DNA of 64,000 nucleotides. It comes from CAXBNB01 sp049115735 (GTDB taxonomy: Bacteria > Bacteroidota > Bacteroidia > Cytophagales > Cyclobacteriaceae). Below, piece by piece: positions 15,569 to 22,735 of the stretch (its first letter is position 1; each line of letters opens with the position of its first letter). The position numbers were made by a program, and so were the translations under genes. The stretch covers positions 124,001 through 188,000 of the forward strand of contig JAGDZP010000004.1 of the NCBI GenBank assembly GCA_049115735.1, given 5' to 3'. The notes below the pieces were generated by a model, which had not been told where the DNA came from, did no database searches, and was given only the letters and a program-made list of their open reading frames with translations.

Positions 15569-15700
15569 AAAAAACTGTCTTTTCGATCCCGACTGGTCAG
15601 GAGAGAAACCCTACTGGCTATAACAACTGCTGTTTCTTTCTCTTTGTGAAGCATAGCAAGAAAGATATCTCCGTTTCACTACGATATGACAGTCTTTTTT
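15569..15700. repeat. REP/MITE-like element with terminal inverted repeats
   Basis: AAAAAACTGTC (15569-15579) is inverted at GACAGTcTTTTTT (15688-15700), with one extra base. Just inside, TTTTCG and the inverse of CGATAT continue the symmetry, and both halves carry GAGA-rich blocks (GGTCAGGAGAGAAACC; the inverse of AAGAAAGATATCTCCG). The 132-base size, lack of coding capacity and position between two convergent stop codons fit a small non-autonomous element. Other genomic copies would be needed to prove it. Confidence 0.45.
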
Positions 15701-15737
15701 GAAATAGAGTATCTATTTCATACCCGAACTCAGCTTC

Positions 15738-16298
15738 TTAGGACTGAATCTCAATCTTACACCGTTCTCCTTTTAGCTTTTCTATCTCCTCTTCCAAGGA
15801 GAATTTCTTTTTGCTTTCGATGTAGTCTTTGCCAAATCCAATATTCATCTTCTTCCTTAAAATGGCTGAAGCGTATCGTCGAACTTCCTTTTCGGTTTCC
15901 AGTTTAAGTTTCGGTACTTCTATCAGGTTGCCATTGTCATCCTTGGCCACCATGGTGAAGTAGCTGGTATTGGTGTGCTTTACGATTCCGAGTTTGACGT
16001 TTTCTGCTTCCACCCGAATACCAATGACCATAGAAGAACGACCTACGTAGTTTACAGAAGCTTTCAGAGAAACCAGGTCACCCACGTCTACAGGCTGTCG
16101 GAAGTTCACATTGTCCACTGAGACGGTTACGCAATAAGCTCCGCTGTGCTTGGATGCGGCTGCATAAGCCGCCTTGTCCATCATAGACAAAATGATACCA
16201 CCGTGTATTTTTCCTCCGAAATTGGCATAGGAAGGGATCATCAGTTCAGTGATCGTTACCATCGACTCTTGAACTGTACGGCATTCGAAACTTTTCAT
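15738..16298 (-). CDS. acyl-CoA thioesterase, hot-dog fold (YciA/BFIT-like)
   Basis: Hydrolyses acyl-CoA thioesters in the cytoplasm. The single hot-dog domain has the family blocks NFGGKIHGGIILSMMDKAAY (catalytic region) and VSVDNVNFRQPVDVGDLVSL. A lysine-rich C-terminal helix (KKKFSLEEEIEKLKGE) extends beyond the usual length of about 130, to 186 residues, and may help oligomerisation. It is transcribed alone, converging on the cyclase. It is not near either acyl cluster closely enough to claim a shared operon. Confidence 0.9.
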   Translation of the reverse strand: MKSFECRTVQESMVTITELMIPSYANFGGKIHGGIILSMMDKAAYAAASKHSGAYCVTVSVDNVNFRQPVDVGDLVSLKASVNYVGRSSMVIGIRVEAENVKLGIVKHTNTSYFTMVAKDDNGNLIEVPKLKLETEKEVRRYASAILRKKMNIGFGKDYIESKKKFSLEEEIEKLKGERCKIEIQS

Positions 16299-16364
16299 AG
16301 GCTAAGAATTTTGAAGCTGCAAGATTAGTGATTAACCAGTACTGCTCCAAGCCAAATTCTATAC

Positions 16365-17510
16365 TTACTCAGAAACAGGTTCCTGAACTTTCCTTGTTAA
16401 TACGATTTGAACGTTAGGAAGCTTATCGGTCTTCAATAAGTTTTGACAATAGTTGTTGAGGTTATTCAAAGACTTTTGATTGTCTCTTAAAATTTTACTT
16501 TTTATGAATAGTTTGAATAGACTTCTTTTCAGAAAGCCAGCCTTCAAATAAGTGTAAATCAGCAGCTCTGTTTTATCTTGATTCAGTTCTTTTAAAGTAT
16601 AGACTATGCTGATTCCTTTTTCGCCATCGGTTTCGCTAAAAACTATTTTACCATCTTGTATTTCAAAATCATGGGCAATGAAGAAGGGGTCGCTACCATT
16701 ACTATTTACGATACACCTGTGTGTCGAGCCATTCCTGGAAATTTTCCCATTTAGTTCGTCACTTCCGTGTAGGCCTTCCGTCCATTCATGTCGGATTTCA
16801 TAATCTGAAAGCACATTGAATACCATATCAATGGGAGCATCCAAAACAAAACTACTTTCCATCACCAGGGATTTGGGCTCTTTTAGTCCGTAAGCTTCAA
16901 TATTTGGCATTGGTACTTGATCTGCTAAAAATTCAAGCGGAAGGTATTTAGCATCTACTTTTCCTATGTCATATTCCTGACTGGTCGGCCTGAAAGATTC
17001 CACTGCTGTCTTCTGCTTGCCAAGTGCCTCATCCGAAATCAATAGATACTCATCATGGTCGATATCATTTTTCAACAGCCTATGCGCAACGATCACCTCT
17101 CTACCAAATAATTTCGTGTGTCCCTTGATCTTGTTGAGACCAACCTCACCATAAGTGATAACAAATTTTAATTTGAGGTTGTTGGCTGTGGTACACGCTC
17201 CACATTGGCAAATGCGCGTATGCTCGTATTTCTTCAGGTAAGAATGAAATTGCAGGTACATGGTCTCAACCTGAGCCATCAGGTTATCAATTGTCTCTCT
17301 CGACCCCTGCCTATAGAATAAAACGGCATCTCCCTCTATTTCCGACACTTTCAGATAAATCTTATTGGAGTCGATCAGTATCTCTAAAAGCTCACTGATT
17401 ATATGCTGACTGTGGGCCAAGTCTGTATCGTTCACAAACTTCGAAAAGCCGCTGATGTCAGGCATAAAAATCAGGGTGGGTTCTGTATTAAAGTATTCTT
17501 GTTGTGCCAT
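16365..17510 (-). CDS. DUF2652 cyclase-like protein with C-terminal SRPBCC domain
   Basis: Residues 1-200 match the DUF2652 pattern, which has the class III cyclase fold: PDISGFSKFVND at the first metal-site position and SEIEGDAVLFYR at the second. A CQCGAC cysteine cluster near residue 100 could bind metal. Residues 215-365 resemble a START/SRPBCC lipid or ligand-binding domain (SFVLDAPIDMVFNVLSDYEIRHEW). It may bind or cyclise a nucleotide in response to a hydrophobic ligand, but no member has an established function known to me. It is soluble, and starts 59 bases past the end of the nitrilase-like gene. Confidence 0.75.
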   Translation of the reverse strand: MAQQEYFNTEPTLIFMPDISGFSKFVNDTDLAHSQHIISELLEILIDSNKIYLKVSEIEGDAVLFYRQGSRETIDNLMAQVETMYLQFHSYLKKYEHTRICQCGACTTANNLKLKFVITYGEVGLNKIKGHTKLFGREVIVAHRLLKNDIDHDEYLLISDEALGKQKTAVESFRPTSQEYDIGKVDAKYLPLEFLADQVPMPNIEAYGLKEPKSLVMESSFVLDAPIDMVFNVLSDYEIRHEWTEGLHGSDELNGKISRNGSTHRCIVNSNGSDPFFIAHDFEIQDGKIVFSETDGEKGISIVYTLKELNQDKTELLIYTYLKAGFLKRSLFKLFIKSKILRDNQKSLNNLNNYCQNLLKTDKLPNVQIVLTRKVQEPVSE

Positions 17511-17569
17511 TTTTTGTGTTTCCTAAAGCTTTACGAGTATTTGCTTATTCCCGTTCGTATTATCTGCAA

Positions 17570-18286
17570 TTAGTTAATAACACCTACGCTATTCCTATTG
17601 GTGTCGAAAACAAGCAGAGCTTCTTCATCCCCCAGTTGAGCTATAAGCATTCCATTCTCGTCCCAAATAGCGGATTGTCCAACACATAGTCCATCTCCGG
17701 ACTCCCCAACACAATTAGCCATCAGCACTACCATCGAATGTTTCTTGGCTATATCTGACAAAGTAAGTGAAGCTTGCTCAACATTTGATTTCGTCTTTGC
17801 AACGCTGGCGATGTAGATTTTAGCACCACATTCAGAGGCTTTCTCAGCATGTTCTGGAATGGATAATTCATAGCATATGGCCAGAGCTATTTGGTTATCC
17901 AGCATACCGTCGGACGCTTCGCCAGGAATGAAAAATGGCAATTCGTCTTCATGCAAATGTTGTTTGATGTATACAAATCTTGCTTGTCCTGGTCGGAAAA
18001 CAATAGTCGCAATTTGTATCCCATTTTCCGCTTTGATCGGAGCACCAATGCCGATTGAAATATTTCCTTCATCACTAAGCGTTTGAAAGTCATTAAGTAG
18101 AAGACTGTCCGATGAAATAGCTATTTCCTTTGCCAGTTCAGGTTCATATCCTGTTAGGGAAAGCTCTGAAAAAAAGAGGTAATCAGCCTCTTTGGAAATT
18201 GCCTGGCGCACCAAGCTAAGGTGGTCATCAATATTCTTTTTGATGTTACCTCTATGTGGTTTGGTTTGAGCTAAGCAGATTTTCAT
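17570..18286 (-). CDS. carbon-nitrogen hydrolase (nitrilase superfamily)
   Basis: A cytoplasmic hydrolase of amide or nitrile bonds. The catalytic triad is complete: E41 (FFSELSLTGYEPE), K108 (YIKQHLHEDE) and C138 (ALAICYELSIPEH). At 238 residues it is a compact single-domain member. Its gene lies 30 bases downstream of the methyltransferase on the same strand, so it is probably the last gene of the type III polyketide synthase operon. The substrate is unknown; it could trim or deacylate a product or act independently. Confidence 0.88.
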   Translation of the reverse strand: MKICLAQTKPHRGNIKKNIDDHLSLVRQAISKEADYLFFSELSLTGYEPELAKEIAISSDSLLLNDFQTLSDEGNISIGIGAPIKAENGIQIATIVFRPGQARFVYIKQHLHEDELPFFIPGEASDGMLDNQIALAICYELSIPEHAEKASECGAKIYIASVAKTKSNVEQASLTLSDIAKKHSMVVLMANCVGESGDGLCVGQSAIWDENGMLIAQLGDEEALLVFDTNRNSVGVIN

Positions 18287-18316
18287 TAAGAAAAGATAAA
18301 ATATGTTGCCGAATAA

Positions 18317-19024
18317 TCAGCCCTTCATAATAACCAACTGCCACCTATAAGCCCATTTCCATTTGAGTTGATAGTTGGTAATTCCAGCGCTTTTCAGAAT
18401 CGACTCCAGCTCCTTGCGCTTGAATGATCGCGTGATAGACACTACGGAATCATACCTTACCATGGATGATTTTGACAATGCTCGAATGATCCATTTGGTA
18501 AAATAGTAGGAAATCATATGGCGGTGCAGGTCATTTATGATGATCCCAATGGTGCATTGTTGAAGGAGTTTTTTGAACAATGTGATCAACTCGTCATCCG
18601 TGAAATGATGGGTGAACAGGCTGCAGTGAACAATATCAAATTGCATTTTAGAAAACTTTTCACTCATAATGTCAACCTTCTGATAGTCGATATTTGAGTA
18701 TTCTTGAGAATGTGATTTTGCATACTCTATGATTGAGGGGTTGGCATCAATGCCGGTGAAGCTTAGATGATATTCATTCTTTTCTCCCCACTTGCTGAGG
18801 TAGATCATGGTGTCTCCTCCTCCACAGCCCAGGTCTGCGATATGAATTGTGTTTGTAGATTTTGCCGGTAATAGTCTTTTTAGTCCAGCACTTGACACAT
18901 TGTTCCCTCCCAGCAGTCTGTTTATTCGTTCCAGCTCCTGGAGGGTTTGTGAGACTACTGCTCCTGATTGTGAAAAATCATCCATAATCTCAGGAGTATG
19001 CGCCCTGGTTTTTAGGTCGACCAT
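18317..19024 (-). CDS. SAM-dependent methyltransferase of the type III PKS operon
   Basis: A class I methyltransferase with motif I DLGCGGGDTMIYL and post-motifs GIDANPSIIEYA and FDIVHCSLFTHHF. The start codon shares a base with the stop of the polyketide synthase gene (TGATG), so the two are translationally coupled. This pairing is common for type III synthases that make alkyl-pyrones or alkylresorcinols, where the partner methylates the ring or its oxygen. A hydrophobic C-terminal segment (residues about 175-190) may allow membrane contact with the lipophilic product. Confidence 0.88.
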   Translation of the reverse strand: MVDLKTRAHTPEIMDDFSQSGAVVSQTLQELERINRLLGGNNVSSAGLKRLLPAKSTNTIHIADLGCGGGDTMIYLSKWGEKNEYHLSFTGIDANPSIIEYAKSHSQEYSNIDYQKVDIMSEKFSKMQFDIVHCSLFTHHFTDDELITLFKKLLQQCTIGIIINDLHRHMISYYFTKWIIRALSKSSMVRYDSVVSITRSFKRKELESILKSAGITNYQLKWKWAYRWQLVIMKG

Positions 19025-20118
19025 CAGCTCACTTTGAAAATGACGCTCTCAAGCGTTAGCCCAGGACCAAATGCCAAACCAAGAATACTCGACCCTTTAT
19101 CGCCCTGATTCAAATTCTTGAAAATAGACTGCAACACAAAAAGTATGGTAGGTGAAGACATGTTGCCATAGTTTCTGAGAATTTCATAAGCACGGGCATT
19201 TTCTTCCCTGCTTATGTCCAATTCCTGCTCTACAGCCTCCAGTATTTTTTTGCCGCCCGGATGAATGGCATAATGCTGAATATCACTTTTTTCGATTCCA
19301 AGATCAGAAAATATTCTCTTGGTCAAAGTCTTTATTCCTTCCCTAATCAATTGCGGAACGTAAGAAGAAAGGGTCATCTCAAAACCAAAGTTGCCTATGC
19401 CCCAGGTCATATCATGTTCTCCGTTTGTGATCAGGTCACTGAATGAATTGTTAATTTCCAGTGCTAATCCATTTTTCGCTTCTGACTCCACAACAATAGC
19501 AGCGGCACCATCCCCAAACAATGAATTGGCTAGCAGGGTGTCTGGATCGTCACTTTTTTGGAAATGCAGACTACACAGCTCAACACATACAATTAATACC
19601 TTCGCATTGGGGTTTGCGTTGCAAGTATCCTTTGCCATCCGTATGGCATTAAACGCAGCATAACAGCCCATAAAATTGACGCCACTTCGTTGAATGTTCT
19701 TTTGAAATCCCAGATTCTTTACCAAATCAAAATCAAGTCCGGGGGCATACATTCCGGTACAGCTCACTGTAATCAAGTGGGTAAACTCCTCAGGCTGATG
19801 ATCACCAAGGCAGTCTTTTATTGCAGCAATGGAAAGCTTGAGTGCCTCCGCTCTATACACTTCCATCCGACTAGCTACAGTAGGGAAGGGCTCTAAACCT
19901 GGAGTGTTTGGAAAAAATTCAAAATCACCAACAGACCTGGTATAATCGGCCAACACCGTATGTCTGTACTGGATGCCTGTGGCTCTGAAAAGCACTTCCG
20001 TTTCCCTTTTTTTCTCCTCACTCACCTCCAAATTTCTTGTCAAAAAACCTGCAATTTCCTGTTGAGAAATTCGGTGTTCTGGCAAAGCCGTTCCGAAAGA
20101 AGTAATGAATGCACCCAT
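19024..20118 (-). CDS. type III polyketide synthase (chalcone synthase-like)
   Basis: A 364-residue homodimeric ketosynthase that extends an acyl-CoA starter with malonyl-CoA and cyclises it, usually to a pyrone, resorcinol or phloroglucinol. The triad is C152 (NFMGCYAAFNA), H286 (YAIHPGGKKIL) and N319 (RNYGNMSSPT). The ATG at 20118 (MGAFITSFGTALPEHRIS) fits the family start; the ATG at 20184 adds 22 unrelated residues. It heads an operon with the methyltransferase and nitrilase-like gene and diverges from a UbiA prenyltransferase, suggesting a methylated and perhaps prenylated lipid or quinone-like product. The starter chain cannot be inferred. Confidence 0.93.
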   Translation of the reverse strand: MGAFITSFGTALPEHRISQQEIAGFLTRNLEVSEEKKRETEVLFRATGIQYRHTVLADYTRSVGDFEFFPNTPGLEPFPTVASRMEVYRAEALKLSIAAIKDCLGDHQPEEFTHLITVSCTGMYAPGLDFDLVKNLGFQKNIQRSGVNFMGCYAAFNAIRMAKDTCNANPNAKVLIVCVELCSLHFQKSDDPDTLLANSLFGDGAAAIVVESEAKNGLALEINNSFSDLITNGEHDMTWGIGNFGFEMTLSSYVPQLIREGIKTLTKRIFSDLGIEKSDIQHYAIHPGGKKILEAVEQELDISREENARAYEILRNYGNMSSPTILFVLQSIFKNLNQGDKGSSILGLAFGPGLTLESVIFKVS

Positions 20119-20234
20119 AATGTTTAACACTCTAATGTACTCGATCAAAAGCCAATTTGCAATAAAGTCTTGTTCGCAAGTCAATTCATCCTTTCAGAGA
20201 ATAAAATGTTCTTCGATCGGTGTAATATTGCGAG

Positions 20235-21104
20235 ATGACCCGGTCTACTTTTCTTCATTTGAGAATACCATTCTCATTCTTTTTATTGCCCGTGTTTTTA
20301 TTTGCATTGGCCATCTCCACTGGAGTCGACTGGATGTATGTAGCCTTAGTTGGTGTATCCCTTCATTTCTTCCTTTATCCTGCCAGCAATGCCTACAATT
20401 CCTATTTTGACAAAGACGATGAGAGTATTGGTGGACTTAAAAATCCCCCGAAAGTTTCCAAAGAGCTTTATTGGTATTCGCTGCTCTTTGACGCTGTGGC
20501 GCTCATTCTTGGTGCTTTTATCAATTGGCAGTTTGTCATTATGCTGCTCATATATGGTTTGATTTCTAAAGCATACAGCCATCCTCAGGTCAGGTTGAAA
20601 AAAATGCCATACTTCGGTTGGTTTGTTGTTGGATTGTTTCAGGGCTATTTCACCTTTTTGATGATTTACTTGGGATTGAACGAACTGACGTTTACCGAAT
20701 TGATGGCTTCAAATGCTCATTTTCCAGGAATACTTTGTTCTTTACTATTATGGGGTAGTTATCCCATGACTCAGATCTATCAGCATTCCGAAGACCAAAA
20801 AAGAGGAGATATTACGCTGAGTCTAAAATTGGGAATTAATGGCACTTTTCATTTTACCGGTATCGCTTTCTTCTTTGCGACACTGGGGTATGTCTATTTT
20901 TTCTACAGCAATTATTCGCTAGTTACAGTGATCGCCTATTTGCTGCTTTTATCTCCTGTATTGATATTTTTTAGCTATTGGTACATAAAGGCAAGAAAGG
21001 GCCCAGAGGAGGTAAATTATAGCAATACCATGCGACTCAATTTCATTTCTTCACTGATGCTCAATATTTTTTTTCTACTTTTGATATTATCAATAGTACA
21101 TTGA
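20235..21104 (+). CDS. UbiA-family prenyltransferase
   Basis: An integral membrane enzyme with about eight to nine helices that attaches an isoprenoid chain to an aromatic ring. The first Asp motif is NAYNSYFDKDDE (NxxxD type) and the second lies in YQHSEDQKRGDITL; both are needed to bind the diphosphate through Mg. YSHPQVRLKKMP is another family landmark. It diverges from the type III polyketide synthase over a 116-base shared control region, so its acceptor may be that synthase's aromatic product. A role in a quinone pathway is an alternative, but no men or ubi genes are close. Confidence 0.9.
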   Translation: MTRSTFLHLRIPFSFFLLPVFLFALAISTGVDWMYVALVGVSLHFFLYPASNAYNSYFDKDDESIGGLKNPPKVSKELYWYSLLFDAVALILGAFINWQFVIMLLIYGLISKAYSHPQVRLKKMPYFGWFVVGLFQGYFTFLMIYLGLNELTFTELMASNAHFPGILCSLLLWGSYPMTQIYQHSEDQKRGDITLSLKLGINGTFHFTGIAFFFATLGYVYFFYSNYSLVTVIAYLLLLSPVLIFFSYWYIKARKGPEEVNYSNTMRLNFISSLMLNIFFLLLILSIVH

Positions 21105-21113
21105 TCTCATGGC

Positions 21114-21668
21114 ATGAAGGCCGATACACCCATAGCGCCTATCACTTCTGAAGATTTTCAAAAGCTCTATTTTGAATTTTTCCCAAAAGCAGTCAATCTA
21201 GGCATCTATATCATCAAGGATACATCCAGTGCTGAAGACGTTGCTCAAAACGTTTTCTTAAAACTTTGGGGTAAAAGGGCTCAGCTATCAGAAATTTCCA
21301 ACCTCGGGGGTTATATCATGCAGATGACCCGCAATGCCTGCTTCGATTGGATGGAAAAAAATCCCACTCCATCTGATACTGATATCCAACTAGAATTTGA
21401 AGATTCAAATTCAGATGATGAAAGTCAACAAATTAAGCAGGCTTTAGAAAGAGCACTATCAAAGCTGGCACCACAATGCAGATTGATTTTCTCTTTGAGT
21501 CGATTTGAAGGCCTGACCAATCCTGAGATAGCCGAATATCTATCCATTAGCACAAGGACTGTCGAGACCCAGGTGTCGATGGCGCTTAAAAAATTCAGAT
21601 CCGACCTACGCCACTATTTCATTGATTTCCTTGGTTTGGGCATGCTTCTTTCCTCTTTGATTGCTTAG
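21114..21668 (+). CDS. ECF RNA polymerase sigma factor (FecI-like)
   Basis: 184 residues with region 2 (SSAEDVAQNVFLKLW, then TRNACFDWM) and region 4 (LAPQCRLIFSLSRFEGLTNPEIAEYLSISTRTVE), which recognise -10 and -35 elements. It starts 9 bases after the prenyltransferase stop, so it may be read with it, but functionally it forms a trio with the FecR-like and TonB-receptor genes downstream. In Bacteroidota such factors activate the adjacent receptor when a signal passes from the outer membrane through the anti-sigma factor. The C-terminal hydrophobic tail (FIDFLGLGMLLSSLI) is typical of this group. Confidence 0.94.
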   Translation: MKADTPIAPITSEDFQKLYFEFFPKAVNLGIYIIKDTSSAEDVAQNVFLKLWGKRAQLSEISNLGGYIMQMTRNACFDWMEKNPTPSDTDIQLEFEDSNSDDESQQIKQALERALSKLAPQCRLIFSLSRFEGLTNPEIAEYLSISTRTVETQVSMALKKFRSDLRHYFIDFLGLGMLLSSLIA

Positions 21669-21744
21669 GATAATTTTTTTCATTTTTTTATACGTGTTTC
21701 TTTTTTCTTCCCCGTCATAGGGTTGAATTCTAATTTGAATAGCA

Positions 21745-22704
21745 ATGAAAGAAGAAAAATTCATAGACCTTTTTGTAAGAAAGATGGCCGGTACTCTCAG
21801 TGCCGATGAAGCCATTGAATTTGAAAACAACAAGGCTGAACATAGCGAGCTTCACCAAGAGCTCCAAAAGCAATGGGAAGTAAGCGGTCAACTGCATCTT
21901 TCACATAAACCAAATGTTAAGCAATCCTGGGAGGCTTTTGAATCACAAATGGAAAAGCCTGCGGCTAAAACCATTAGGCTATGGCCGACCATATTACGGG
22001 TGGCGGCTGTGGCCATCTTTACTATAGGCCTGGCTTTCTATTTCTTAAATGAGGGTGAGGAGGTTCTTTATGCGACAAAATCCGGAGAAACAAAAGAAAT
22101 AGTCTTGCCGGACGGCAGTAAGATCCTTCTCAATGCATCTTCTCAAATCAGCCTTACCAGTGATTTCAATCACGACACCCGGGAGCTGTCTCTCAAAGGA
22201 GAAGCATTTTTCGATGTAAATAGGGATGAAGAGCGCCCATTTATCATCTATACAGGTGAAGCAACCACCAAGGTCTTAGGTACTTCTTTTAATATCAAAG
22301 CATTACCAGAATCTGATAACATACTGTTGAGCGTGGCTAGTGGAAAAGTGTCCTTCACTTCAGACGATCAGCAGCTAATATTGACAAAGAACATGTCTGC
22401 TTCTTTCAATAAAAACTCAGAAAAAATGAAGCAAATACTGCACGATCAGAATTCTACTTTTTGGAAAACCAAGAAGTTGGTATTCGATGATGAAAGAATA
22501 TCAGATGTGATTAAGAGCCTGGAGACTCACTTTAAGGTGAAAATCAAACTTCAGACTGCTGCCATTGGCAAATGTCGATTCACGGGTTCTTTTGAAGACT
22601 CTAAGGTTGAAAACATTCTCGATATCATTTCTATTTCCCTGAAGCTCAAATACGAAAAACGGAACAACTCATATATACTCAACGGCGCAGGTTGTGCCGA
22701 ATAA
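21745..22704 (+). CDS. FecR-like anti-sigma factor
   Basis: A 319-residue single-pass protein. The cytoplasmic N-terminus (about 1-80) binds the sigma factor, a helix at about 84-105 crosses the membrane, and the periplasmic part holds the FecR domain (SGETKEIVLPDGSKILLNAS; GEAFFDVNRDEERPF) and a C-terminal DUF4974 segment (VFDDERISDVIKSLETHF) that contacts the receptor's STN domain. It lies between its sigma factor and its receptor gene, with which the annotated ends overlap if the upstream receptor ATG is used. Confidence 0.94.
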   Translation: MKEEKFIDLFVRKMAGTLSADEAIEFENNKAEHSELHQELQKQWEVSGQLHLSHKPNVKQSWEAFESQMEKPAAKTIRLWPTILRVAAVAIFTIGLAFYFLNEGEEVLYATKSGETKEIVLPDGSKILLNASSQISLTSDFNHDTRELSLKGEAFFDVNRDEERPFIIYTGEATTKVLGTSFNIKALPESDNILLSVASGKVSFTSDDQQLILTKNMSASFNKNSEKMKQILHDQNSTFWKTKKLVFDDERISDVIKSLETHFKVKIKLQTAAIGKCRFTGSFEDSKVENILDIISISLKLKYEKRNNSYILNGAGCAE

Positions 22705-22735
22705 CCTCAAGGTCAATTTACTCAATCAAACAATC

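Noticed and set aside
22694..22735. ATG at 22694 as start of the TonB-dependent receptor
   Set aside because: It overlaps the anti-sigma gene and hides the signal peptide that begins cleanly at ATG 22736.
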